64,000 nucleotides of DNA, taken from positions 1 through 64,000 of the forward strand of contig NDFF03000371.1 of assembly GCA_002150815.3 (NCBI GenBank). The letters are read 5' to 3'. The notes under the pieces are model-generated. The model saw only the letters and a list, made by a program, of their open reading frames with translations. It was not told the DNA's origin and ran no database searches. The position numbers and the translations under genes are program-made. The stretch comes from Grammothele lineata. Taxonomy: Eukaryota; Basidiomycota; Agaricomycetes; Polyporales; Polyporaceae. Below, piece by piece: positions 46,401-58,026 of the stretch (the stretch's first letter is position 1; every line of letters begins with the position of its first letter).

Positions 46401-47049
46401 CGTATTTGGCCCAGATCCGCAAGATTCGCTTGCTACTTAGGAGCTCGAGAATCCAGAATGTGAAGGTCGCGACTGTCGAAGAGTTTCAAGGGCAAGTGAG
46501 TCTTCCAACCTCGCAGACACGTCTGTACCTATGTCTCGCTCTATTAACATTCCCCGCGCAACAATAAAGGAACGTCGCGCGATTATCATCTCCACCGTCC
46601 GCAGCAACCGTGATCTTCTCTCGTACGACGCGAAGTTTACTCTGGGTTTTGTGGCGAACCCGCGCCGCTTCAACGGTGAGTCTGCCGCCGGAGTTATCTT
46701 CCCTGGTCACCGAGCGTGCGCCATACTGACCGCGCATTCGACTGCATCCGCACTGCTAGCGGCGATCACACGCGCTCAAGCACTACTCGTCGTCGTCGGT
46801 GATCCACAGGTTCTGTCGATTGACCCGATGTGGCGAGCATTCATGAACTACGTTTACCGACATGACGGCTGGCGAGGCAACCCGCCCATGTGGGACACAA
46901 ACGCGCCGGTGCGGACGAGCGGAGATTACGCCGCGGAGATGCGTGAGAATGCGGTAGCGGAGATAGATGGCCTGCTTTCTCGTCTGGCAGAGGGTGGGGA
47001 TCTGGAGGGGGAGGCGAACGTTGACCAAGTGTTTCATGAGGCCGAGTAG
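43450..47049 (+). CDS. MOV10/SDE3-family SF1 RNA helicase with N-terminal zinc fingers, copy B
   Basis: Same architecture and intron positions as copy A. The ATG at 43450 (MPPVSVLVQDRCQALL) leads directly into the CCCH finger (C-x8-C-x4-C-x3-H). Three C2H2-type fingers follow: CATC..H..H, CPIC..H..H and CLLC..H..H. The middle region gives [36 protein letters not shown] and YNVRFEYNRTTVMRQHQAL. Helicase motifs: [11 protein letters not shown] (split by an intron at about 45315-45379), [43 protein letters not shown] with ERR, NPRRFN with AAITRAQALL. All exons read without stops. The motif VI start is AAITRAQ rather than VAITRAK. RNA-dependent ATPase/helicase activity is expected. Confidence 0.9.
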
Positions 47050-48148
47050 CAATAACCTGAGAAGGCCCAATAGCCGCGATAACATCATGGTATGCCAGCC
47101 TCGTCTTTAACCCTTCCGTATTCGCTTAACTCGTACCCGCTATACGGAGTACCTGATCGATGGTACAGTACAAACCCCATAAGTATTATCTCTATCACGA
47201 GTGTAACTTCGAGTTGTAACGTCGGGGATAGCCAGACATACACGGCGTGATTCACTTGAGGTGACACATTAAAAATGTTGAATATACCATGATCGAGAAA
47301 TACCGCGAGTTGTACACCATGCAGACATGAATATGCCAGTGAACGGAAAGGCAGTTTGACGGAGTGTCGAGTGTTTGGCAGAGCCGGCAGTATCGAGAAT
47401 CATTGATATCTGGCGAGTTGATTACAGTACAGCTAGGGGACCTTCTATCTGAGTAGCGGCTCCTAGAGCCTGACGAATGAGAGTTGCGCTGTGAAGGCTG
47501 TATTTGTGACATTGTGTAGCTAGCGGACCGAAGAAGACGAGTCCGAAAGTGGGAGCCTTGCTCCAGTCCGCAGTCCGATCAAAACCTTGCCTTTTCAAGG
47601 TGGGACCCAGACCCCGGACCCCGGCGCCGCTGAACATGATAGTGAGGCACTTTTGATCCATCGTGCGCGATGTCGACGTCCTATGTTCTGCTTCTACGTA
47701 ACATCCAACATTCACCGGGTACATCCTTCCGACGACCAGAATCCTATTGAAGGCCTTCTGACTCACAACTTGATTTTGACCCATATACTACGTTGACGGT
47801 GCTCACGTATCTGCGACGTACGTGCATTTTACGTGTATTTCAAAGGACATACGATTCCTGAACTTCGCAGACTGCTAGTTCTAACTGTATGCGAGCCTAC
47901 CTCCGATTCTGCTGGCCTCTTCCCCGCAAAGTGAGACAGATGATGGCGGATTGTGTTATCGCGTTCATGCGCAAGAGTTCGAGATCCCTCATTCAAGCGG
48001 TAACGGAGTACCCTCACGTGCACTGGGTGCACCTACCGCAGCACGACGAGAACCGCGCCTCGAGGAAGGCAGAAGGACCGGCCTCGCCTCGTCTCTTACG
48101 CGTCGGCGACTAGCGGCCTAGCTTACTTTCTCTCTTCCCTCCCTCATC
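47050..48148. other. Spacer between helicase copies B and C
   Basis: About 1.1 kb. Open frames on the minus strand (47422-47784) have no recognised motifs. No RNA gene is seen. Confidence 0.4.
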
Positions 48149-51100
48149 ATGGCAGCATCTTATCTCGACAAGATATGTCCACAGCAACTCTTCGCCGGAG
48201 GGTGCACAACGCCCAGCTGCCCGCTTCAGCACGACTGGACATTCTGCAACATCTGCAATCTGACTTGTTCTACTAAAGTCTTCGGAGGGCACACTGGATC
48301 GAAGCGTCATCAGCAGAGAGCGGCGAAGGGCTCCACCACAGCTCTAGTACGCTGCCCAGTCTGTAATGTCCAGGTATCTGGCGAGGCGACCTGGAGAGAT
48401 CATATCAATAGCGCGGCCCATCGTTCACGTGCACAACAAAGTGGTAAACCTGCTCCAGTATATCCTGCAAGTCGTTCCCAGAATGGAGCGCACCATTGTT
48501 TCGTGTGTAGAAGTACGATTCCGACTACCGCGTGGAAAGCTCACCTGAAAAGCGACCGCCACAAGAAGAGCCAACTTGTCACGCTCTATCGAGCTCAATT
48601 CGAACTAGCCGAAAACGACAAACAAGGAGTGTCGGTGTCGCATGATTATCAGGCAGGAGTGGACTTCGGTGTTGTGAGTCTCGAAGAATCTCAGCGTGGT
48701 GTCGAGATACAGGTGAACGTCACGGCCGATGTGGGAGGGATCTCAATATCCAAGGTTGCGACCTTCAAAGACACAGGAGCTCAGTCATTACCGTGGGTTA
48801 TTCCAACAGGCTTTTTTCACTTGCTGACTGTTATCGGTGTAGTTTCTCTGCTTCCACCCTTCACCTGGATCGAAAACTCGGTCGAGGGCAACCAGTCAAT
48901 GTCACGGTCTCGTTCAAACAATCGCAGCGCGGTAAATTTAGCGGACGCCTCGAGATCAGTTTCAAAGACGGCAGCGGTCGGACTTTCCTCATCATGCGAA
49001 AGCTCCGTGCGATCGTTGGGAACGCCGCCGATCATGAGCTTCTCAAACCCACGACGCCTTACGTGAAGAATCGGCGTGTCAAATGGCGACCTCATAATCC
49101 AGGCACGGTCAAGGCGGGCGAACGTCCGCCTGGCCTCGATGTCGTTCCTTGGGTTAGGCGTCTGCCGAAAGCCAAAGTCCCGAAGGAGCTTTCTGAGGCA
49201 CTGGGGAAGGGAGCAACTAGTGATATCATTGCCTATATCAAGGAGAAGTATTTCCCGGCCCTAAGAGACGGAGAGACACATTCGCTCAGATTCCAATGCC
49301 TCCTCTGGGTTGAGGAGCACCGTCTTATGTACGTTCCTCTATTGATGTTACATCATTTTGTTGACATCGGCTTCTCCACAGCGAGGATCTGGGAATGTAT
49401 GATATGCACGCCGTCACTTTTAGGAAGGAGGGCAAGCTGTATATGTGAGTCCCGTCCCGTCGGTTCCTACAGGAAGCATACATCTCACACAATATTGTCT
49501 AGACTACAGGTTCCCGGCCTTGCAGAAAAGCGGCCGAGCGTAGTTATCGGTGGGTAGTTGTATCCATCCTGGAGGTTCAAATATTCTGAATGTGATGGTT
49601 CTAGGCGACCACATCCTTGTACAGAAGGCGAATTCGGATGATACGCATACCCTTCAGGGATTCGTCCACGACGTCCGCCGCGATGAAATATGTGTCTCCT
49701 TCCACTCTTCGTTCAATGCAGGCAGCAGGTATAACGTCAGATTCCAATTCAATCGCACCCCAATCCGACGGCAGCACCAGGGGCTGCTAGCAGCGTCGAC
49801 GTCAACCCAGCGACTGCTCCTACCCACGCTTGGCAACGAAGGCATCGACCGGGCCATTGGTCCTTCCGACAAACCTGTCACTCTGTTCGATGCCAGGATC
49901 AACTCAAACGCCGCCCAACTTCAAGCGGTTAAGTCTATGGTCAACCTCAAGCTCGGCGCCGCCCCGTTTGTGCTCTTTGGCCCGTATGTCTTCTGATCAT
50001 GCAAGCGCGGAGGATAATGGAGGTACTAACAACCTCGGCAGGCCTGGTACAGGGAAGACGACCACGGTTGTCGAGGGAATACGCCAGATCCTGTCGCGCG
50101 AGCCTGCTGCCAAGATTCTTGCATGTGCTCCCAGCAACAGCGCGGCGGACCGCATCGCCGAGCTACTGATCGGCGCCCTATCCACCAAGGAGCTGTTCCG
50201 ATGCAACGCGGTTTTCCGCAACCCGGACACGGTGACTCCAGCCGTCTTGCATGACTACTCCCACTCAGACGGCAGGCACTTCACACTTCCTCCAGTGTCC
50301 GTCCTCGAGTCGTACAAAGTCATCGTCTCCACGTGCGGCAACGGCTCTTTCCCGTACAATATTGGCATGAATATCGGCCATTTCACGCACATCATCGTTG
50401 ACGAAGCGGGTCAAGCGTCGGAGCCAGAGGTTCTCACCGCCATTAAGGCTATCGCTGGTAACAACACGCGAGTTATTCTGGCCGGGGATCCTAAACAACT
50501 GGGTCCAGTCATTCGCTCCAGCATCGCGCGCGAACTCGGCTTGGGCGTGAGCTACTTGGAGCGGCTCATGGAGCGGCCCCTCTACAGCGCGCCAACAGCT
50601 CGCGGTCGCTCGTGCGTGCTCTCACCATTTCGCTCGTCACTTCATGCTTCACGCTCATAGCGATCTTCTGCAATCAACAGGTACGTGAAGCTCGTCAAGA
50701 ACTTCCGTTCCCACAAGGCGATCCTGCAATATCCGAACGAGCAGTTCTACGATGGCGAACTGGAGGTGCGCGGGAAGGCCGACGAGATCAATGCCTTCCT
50801 CGGGTCGCCCCAGCTCGTCTCACCACGCTTCCCGGTCGTGTTCCAGCACGTGTCTGGCGAGAACGAGCAGGAGTCGACGTCCCCGTCGTACTTCAACATC
50901 CTCGAGGCGACCGAGGTTGTCGAGCGGGTCAAGCAGCTCATGGCGGACCGTTCGCACCCCGTCCGTGAGTAACAAGTCATCTCAGTCATATGCAAAGGGA
51001 GGCTGATATCATACGCTCGCTCCTGGCGTAGGGCCCGCCGACATCGCTGTTATCACGCCCTACTACGCTCAGACGCGCAAGATCCGCCTGCTATTGAAGC

Positions 51101-51685
51101 AGGCGAACATCGAGAACGTCACGGTCTGCAGCGTCGAGCTGATCCAAGGCCAGGTGCGTGCCTCTTTCCACCTTACGCTAAAGTCTACGCAGCATGTTCA
51201 CCACTGGCCGACCCCAGGAACGGCCCGTGATCATCCTCTCCACCGTGCGAAGCAGCCGGGACCTCCTGTCATACGACGCGAAGTTCACGCTCGGTTTCGT
51301 CGCGAACCCGCGGCGGTTCAACGGTAAGTCCCCCGCCTCTGACTATGTCCAGCGTATTGGAGGCTGACCACGTCCGGCCTCCCTGCCCACCACAGTCGCA
51401 GTCACGCGCGCCAAGGGCCTTCTCATCGTCATCGGCGACTCCTCCGTCCTCTCCATCGACCCGCTCTGGCGCGGCTTCCTGAACTACGTGCACACCCGCG
51501 GCGGGTGGAGCGGCGACGCCCCCGGCTGGGACACGCTTGCGCGGGTGGACACGAACGTCGACTACGCGGCGGAGATGCGGGAGGCGGCTGTTGCGGAGAT
51601 GGACGCGCTCGTCGCGCGCCTCGCGGAGGGCGAGGACTTGGAGGGCGCGGCGAACATGGACGCGCCGTTCGTCGAGGTTGATTAG
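48149..51685 (+). CDS. MOV10/SDE3-family SF1 RNA helicase with N-terminal zinc fingers, copy C
   Basis: Third tandem copy. The ATG at 48149 ([18 protein letters not shown]) opens a CCCH finger (C-x8-C-x4-C-x3-H), then three C2H2 fingers (CNIC, CPVC, CFVC, each with H..H). The linker [16 protein letters not shown] is shared with copies A and [17 protein letters not shown] marks the MOV10-type beta domain. Helicase motifs: [14 protein letters not shown] (split by an intron near 49985-50041), [68 protein letters not shown]. The usual EEFQGQ before the last introns reads ELIQGQ, so motif V has lost its Glu-Phe pair. The rest is open, so the gene appears functional, with possibly altered RNA coupling. 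Its 3' half is more GC-rich than in copies A and B. Confidence 0.9.
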
Positions 51686-52219
51686 AAGGTAACCCGCCAT
51701 TCGCGCGCATGACGTTCCAGGACGCTATGCTCGCAGACTCGCATATGTTCTTGATCTCGTCGCTGTCCATCTACGTCTTGATCTGTTGTACTCTTGCTGT
51801 GGTACCTTGTTTTGCAGTGCTGTCTCGCTACCCCATGTCTTGCAGTCGAATAGTCCCATCCTAAATGTACCCCATCGATATCAGCTCTAAATGCCACGCA
51901 GATTCGTGCAGAAAGCAGGGTATCGATAATTACGCAGCCGCGCCCCGTCGGCTGCCGTCTAATAAGTACCAAATCGTGATAAGTATGTATGTACGACGCG
52001 GGCGCGCGAACGTCGCGTCGTCGCGTCGCGCGCTGTTATACAACGCCGCATCTAGATCTCATCTCTCGAGAGTCGTGACGTGGGACAGTATAGCAGCAGG
52101 CTGTAGCACCTTCATAGTCCGATAGCAGCGTGCACGCGCGCCAGCAAGTGAGTATCTACACGCGCAGTCCATATAACAGCTCGCGGGGGGCACACCTCAC
52201 CTCAAACCTCAACCCCGCC
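51686..52219. other. Intergenic region between convergent genes
   Basis: Lies between the 3' ends of helicase copy C (plus) and the NIPA transporter (minus). No coding or RNA feature is recognised. Confidence 0.4.
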
Positions 52220-53912
52220 TCACCGCGGCGAGCGCGACTCGCGCGGCGTCCCGCTCGCACTGCGCGACCCCCTCCCCCCGCGCCCATGCCCGTTCGCATG
52301 CCCGTTCGGGTGGAAGAAGCCATTACTCCTCCCGGACCTGAGCGCGGTGCGCTCGTCCGCCTCGAGCTCGTCGTCCTCCGCCTCGTGGAGCGTGTCGAGC
52401 CCGAGCCCGTCCAGCCCCCCCAGCCCGCCCAACCCGTGCCCGCGCCCGCGGTCGTGGTCGTGGTCGTCTTCGTCCTCCTCGAACGCGTTGAACAAAGTTT
52501 GGGTTTGATTCCGGTAGAGAGAGCTGCGCCGGCCGTGGGCGGGCGAGAAGGGCATCGCGCCCCCGATAGGCGTGCCCGCCGCGCCCGCCCAGCCGTCGAT
52601 GGACATGCGCCCGTGGATGGACAGGCGGGGGTTCATCAGGCCCGCCTCGAGCGCAGTATGCGGCCCGGCGGAGGAGAGAGCGGTGGGGTCGGGCTTGCGG
52701 GAGATCTCGAGGAGGTGGACGCCGAGGAAGGTGGTGATGAAGCCGGCGAGGAGGGAGATGGAGTTGGCGGGGTCGTCGGTGTTGAAGCCTTGGAAGAGGA
52801 TGACGGAGGCGACGATGGTGGCGGTGGAGAAGCCGACGTAGTACATCGGGTTCACGCTGTGCATGATTGTGAGTCCTATAGAGATGGGGGGAGAAGGGTT
52901 GGACGTACACGTTTGTGGAGAAGGTGTCGAGGGCCTTGTTGAAGTAGTTCATCTGCACCAGGATGCAGACCGCCACAGTGATGCCGAAGACGTACGTGCT
53001 TGGGTGATTGAACTGGTTGTTCCCAGAGAGGGTGAGTTTCACGGCTACGCCGAACCCTTTGATGGCCATTACAGAGACCGAGCCGACGAGGGAGCATATG
53101 GAGATGTAGACGGTCGGATTTGTCCGACCGTACTTGGGCACCACGAGGTATATCATGACGAGAGAAAAGACGAGGACCGTGAAACAATACATCATAAACC
53201 CTGAACAACTGTTAAACTCGCAACATACATCACGGGCTGTGATGGGACGTACCGGGTTGCACAGCAAAATCTAATATCTCATCTACGGTTTCGATATCCT
53301 TGTCTGGAGGGGCGTGTAATACGATGATCAGGGAGCCGAGCAGGCATAACGAGCATCCCAATCGTCCCAGGTGACCGAGTTCTTCGTGGAGTAGGAAAGA
53401 TGCGAGAATAGCACTGCAGGCGGAGTTAAAACATTTGGCTCCCGACGGCGCGATTTACGTACGCACCCAATAATGACACTGAGCGCGCCGAGGGGAGTGA
53501 CGAGGATGGGGGGTGCGAAGGTGTATGCGGCGAAGTTCGCGACTGGGAGACAAGACAGCGTGTCATGGGGGGAATCCGGCCTGCGCAGTCATACATCGAG
53601 GCATACCTTCACCAACAATTACTTATTCGACGCGGTCAGACCGACAGTGGACGTCCGAGGGTGCTGCCACTCACGTGTAGTCATTCCTGCCCACCATAAT
53701 GGATTCTTGAAGTACGCAAAGTTCTCCGATGCATGCGAGTATGCAGACGTCTCGGCGGCTTGGTTAAGGCCCTATGTACGGCAAAGTTTGAGAGACCGGA
53801 AGGACGGGCGGAGCGAGCTTGACTGAACCTTTTTGGTGAGGATGAAACTCGTGCCGATGGCTAGTGAGCTTGATATGGCTAGCGCGAGGCCAATGTACTT
53901 GTCCTCTAGCAT
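52220..53912 (-). CDS. NIPA-family magnesium transporter (DUF803)
   Basis: A multi-pass membrane protein of the NIPA/DUF803 family, members of which transport Mg2+ at plasma or endosomal membranes. The ATG at 53910-53912 starts MLEDKYIGLALAISSSLAIG, then SFILTKK, GLNQAA, FAYFKNPLWWAGMTT, PPILVTPLGALSVIIG, DKDIETVDEI, FMMYCFTVLVFSLVM, YISICSLVGSVSVMAIKGFG, VFGITVAVCILVQMNYFNKALD, VNPMYYVGFSTATIVAS and LLAGFITTFLGVHLLEISR. These are family hallmarks, with about nine helices. The C-terminal 130 residues form a polar, His/Asp- and Gly-rich cytosolic tail (EEDEDDHDHDRG). About seven exons, no breaks seen. Divergent from the aminopeptidase P gene with 491 bases between start codons. Confidence 0.9.
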
Positions 53913-54403
53913 CGCGTCTGCTCGCGGTACTGCTGGAAATGGGCGACAAGGATGTAGGAAAAGAGCGTGGAGGTCGTGGTCGGCGGTAGAGGGTCGGTCC
54001 TAGAGCAATTAGAGCAGAAAAAACAGCAGAGTCGAGGCTTCAGAGGAAGAGTCGGCGGGTGTGAGCAGAGAAGAAAAACACCGAGTAAGACCAAAGAGCG
54101 AGGAGGAACAGCGCGGCCGCGGCGCGGGATGGGGAACGGCGTGGGTGAGGGCAATCGAAGGACGGGAGCACGGAGCCGGGGACGATGCCACGCACCTCGC
54201 GCGCCTGCGAGCGACGGCACTGCGACGGCCCGCACGCTGCTCTCTCCCCGCACTCTCGAGTCTCTGGGCCGGCCCCGACGATCCGCTCCTCCGTCCCCAT
54301 GCGCCCGGCCACTCGCGCGTTCTGCCTGCTCTTCTCTCCTGCCGCCAGGACGGTCTCCTCTACAACATTCGCTCGCAGGATACTACTGGGATTCCCAAGG
54401 ACA
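53913..54403. promoter_or_regulatory. Divergent promoter region, NIPA gene and aminopeptidase P
   Basis: A 491-base interval separates the two opposed start codons and must hold both promoters and leaders. It has a purine-rich left half and a GC-rich right half, without an obvious TATA box on either side. Confidence 0.4.
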
Positions 54404-57400
54404 ATGGCTGCACACGCGACCGTCAACACCTCCGCCCGCCTCGCCGCCCTGCGCGAGCTTATGGCAAAGCCGGAATACAACGTCCAGGCTGTAGTCATCC
54501 CCACCGAAGACCAACGCAAGTAGCTCTCACACCGCCCAACCCCGAGATCTGGCTCGATCTGTCGCCCACAGACTTCAGCGAATACATCGCGCAGTGCGAT
54601 GAGCGACGGGCTTTCATTTCCGGCTTCAATGGATCCGCAGGTGCAGATCCTCGCTTCTAGAAAGATACGTTCGTCCGCTCATCGAGCGCAGGTTGTGCGG
54701 TCGTCACACCCGAGGAGGCGTTTTTGTTTACCGATGGACGGTACTTTCTCCAGGCGGAGAAGCAACTGGACAAGTGTGTACATTGCCTGTGTTTTCACAC
54801 CTTACATTCATCTGTTACATATAATCAGAAATTGGACCCTCATGAAGCAAGGGCTTCCAGGTAATTGTACTCTGTCCGCATGACGGCATGTTTCTAAACC
54901 CTGCCCCAAGATGTTCCTACTTGGCAAGAATTCCTGTCCAAGGTTCGGTCTCCCTATCAATCGCGCATATATGCACTCAACCCAATTCTCGGCGCTGTTA
55001 GAATCTAGGAACGCACTCTCGTATCGGTGTTGACCCTACCCTTATCTCCGCCTGTGAGCCTTCCCGCGCATATACCCTCGAGGACGCTCGTGTGACTAGA
55101 CTGGGGTCCCAGCCGACGCCGACACGATCCAAAAAGCCCTCGAACCCAAACAATCAGAACTCGTATCGCTCCCCAAGAACCTCGTAGACCTCGTCTGGAC
55201 CGACCGCCCTGCGCGCCCCGCGAACAAGGTCTTCCCCCTCGACATCGAGTACTGCGGTAAGTAAACCCTCCCATTCCGCGCCTGACGCACGCGCGCTCAT
55301 CGCATCTCGCGCTCGACCAGGCCTCTCCCACACGGAGAAGATCGCGCAGGTGCGCGAGGAGCTCAAGAAGAAGGACGCGCGGGCGACGGTCGTGAACATG
55401 CTCGACGAGGTCGCGTGGCTGCTCAACTTGCGCGGGTCCGACATCGAGTACAACCCCGTGTTCTTTGCGTACAGCGTCGTTGATGCCGCGGAAGATCGGG
55501 CGTTGTTGTTCGTGAATGAGGCGCAACTTGACGACGCGGTGGGAAAGCACTTGGGCGGGGAGGTGGAGGTGAGGCCGTATGGGACGTTCTTTGGGTACTT
55601 GGGAGAGATGCAGAAGGGCCTCAAGGATGCGGTGAGTTTGGTTATGGCTACGCGCGATGTGCGCCGCCGCGGCGCCCGCGCGCTGACGCGGTTTACCTCC
55701 GTCGCAGAAAGTATTGGTGAGTGACAAGGCAAGTCTCGCTGTCGCCCAAGCTCTCGGCAAGGTACGTCTGTCACCTCTCCCATTCCCTCCGCGCATATTC
55801 ACACGATCCCTGCCATTGCACAGGACAACATCATTGTCGCCCGCTCGCCCGTAACGGACCTCAAAGCGATCAAGAACGACGTCGAGGTAGAAGGTGCGCC
55901 TCCCCTTGCACAGTCCGCCCAGCCTCGCGCTTCCCCGCACCCGCCGTTCGTTCGTTGACGCCGCCCGCCAGGCTTCCGGCAATCGCACATCCGCGACGGC
56001 GCCGCGCTCGTGCGCTACTTTGCGTGGCTCGAGGAGCAGCTGCAGTCCGGGAAGACGCTGAATGAGAGCGAGGCCGCGGACCAGCTCGAGAAGTATCGCG
56101 CGTGTGTCTGCTTCCGTCCAGATCGGAGTTTGGTGAGATGCTGATGGCTACTACGGGGTAGGGAGAACGAGCACTTTATGGGCCTGTCTTTCCCGACGAT
56201 CTCGGCAACTGGTCCTAATGGCGGTACGCGCGTCTTCTAAGTTGACATGCTTCCACTACTCATTGTCCATAGCTATCATCCACTACCAACCTGAACGTGA
56301 TTCCTGTGCCGTTGTGAAGAAGGACGATGTAAGTACAAGATCTGTACAAAGGCCACGCACGAAGCTCAACCGTCTACTCGCAGATCTACCTTTGCGATTC
56401 TGGCGGTACGCGACTACATACTCGGTAAAAACGTAGCCTAACTCGCAGTAATTCCAGCGCAATACCTCGACGGGACGACCGACGTAACACGGACATTCGT
56501 ACGCGCCCCCTTCCTCCCGCTCCCTTCTTAGTCTGAACTTCGTACCGCCTCTGCGTAGCACTTCGGCGCACCCTCGGCGGAAGAGAAGCGCACATTCACC
56601 CGTGTCCTGCAGGGGCACATCGCGATCGACACCGCAATCTTTCCTAATGGCACCACTGGTATGTCGTTCGTCTTTATTCCGAGGGCATAGGAAAGGGATT
56701 GACGCGTTGGGCAGGCTACCTCCTGTGAGCTCTAGGCGCTTTATATGATCCGTACGAATTCGAGTAAGACTTGCGTAGCGACCCATTTGCACGGAGACCA
56801 CTCTGGGAGGACGGGCTTGGTAGGTGTCATACTCTAATGTACCGCTCTGTGAAATCATGTATCTGACGCGTGGTGGTGTTTACAGACTATCGGTGAGCAT
56901 GACGTATGGAGAGCAACAATCTAGTTCGAGTCGATCTCATGAGAGGTCAGGCACGGGACAGGTCACGGTGTCGGTACGTACTGTACTCTCTTTACCTCTA
57001 CTTGTCTCACCGTCTTCACAGGCCACTTTCTCAATGTGCATGAAGGTATATCTTGCAGATTGCTTCGAGATCTCCGGAGCGCTGACGACAGCTTCCAGGC
57101 CCGCACGGCATTGGCGTGCGCATCGGTCTGTGTTCAGCTTACCCTCGAAACATCTTCCTGTCCTGACCGCGTTCCTCTACAGCGTACAACAACACTCCTC
57201 TCAAGCCCGGCATGACCGTCTCCAACGGTACGCTCCCTCTCCTTCTCTATGCCACTCTCCCTCACGCACGAACATATGCACAGAGCCCGGATACTACGCC
57301 GACGGGCGGTACGGCATCCGCATCGAGAACGTCGTCATCGTGCGCACCGCGCAGACGCCGAACAACTTCGGCGACAAGGGCTACCTCGGCTTCGAGCACG

Positions 57401-57633
57401 TTACCCTCGTACGCCCCTCCCCTACTACCTTTGTCCTTTATTTTCCCTGACATAAGGATGCCGTTGTACAGTGCCCGATGGGCCAAAACCTGATCGACGG
57501 CGCGCTCCTCAGCGCGAAGGAGAAGGATTGGCTGAACGCGTACCACAAGGAGGTCCTGGAGAAGGTCGGGCCGCTCGTGAAGGAGGACGGGCGCGCGATG
57601 CGTTGGTTGGAGCGAGAGTGTGTGCCGCTGTGA
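54404..57633 (+). CDS. Xaa-Pro aminopeptidase (aminopeptidase P, M24 family)
   Basis: Removes N-terminal residues preceding proline; a dinuclear metal enzyme, here probably cytosolic. Over 15 small exons join in frame from [20 protein letters not shown] to WLERECVPL. Creatinase-type N-domains: [95 protein letters not shown]. The pita-bread catalytic domain keeps all metal ligands: the Asp of YLCDSG, the Asp of GTTDVTRT, the His of [12 protein letters not shown], the Glu of NEPGYY and the Glu of GFEHVTL. One intron (54513-54574, between DQ and the SEYIAQ exon) begins with GC instead of GT. The intron at about 56730-56783 must be removed to avoid an in-frame stop. No disruption remains after splicing. 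Confidence 0.9.
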
Positions 57634-58026
57634 GCCTGTATCGTGGCGCAGTGATGGTGTGGTTTACCGTTTTTGAGGTTGGAAGGATATGTAGTTGTAT
57701 CTAGTAAAGAGCCTATTGATACTAACGTAGGTCGGGAGCTTTCCGGCGATATGAGCGGTTTAAACAATCGATACTACTCGACTCTTAAAGGACGACTGAA
57801 GCAAACAGCCTGGCGGCAACAGGCTCCTCAAGCGCCTTCGACCGGCCCGGCCACGTGGGAAATCTGGCGCTCGACTTGTGGCTTCGCTGTCGGGCGCCAG
57901 TGGATTTCCTACTCAGTGAACGAGGAAGGCGAGCCTCCTCAGACTCGGTGAACACCAACCTTCTTTGCTCTCGTTCTCGCTCTACTCACTCGCTTGTCGC
58001 CTCTCTGTGTGCCTAGCTTGCCCAAA
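57634..58026. other. Intergenic region upstream of uS7m
   Basis: No coding sequence is supported. It should contain the aminopeptidase P 3' end and the promoter of the mitochondrial ribosomal protein gene; no TATA box recognised. Confidence 0.4.

Noticed and set aside
47422..47784. 120-codon minus-strand frame between helicase copies B and C
   Set aside because: No recognisable domain, no compatible exons, and length is within chance expectation for this base composition.
56730..56783. Apparent nonsense codon in aminopeptidase P after GYLL
   Set aside because: A GT-AG intron (GTGAGC to GCGTAG) spans it and restores the conserved GYLLD...RRPLWEDGL sequence.
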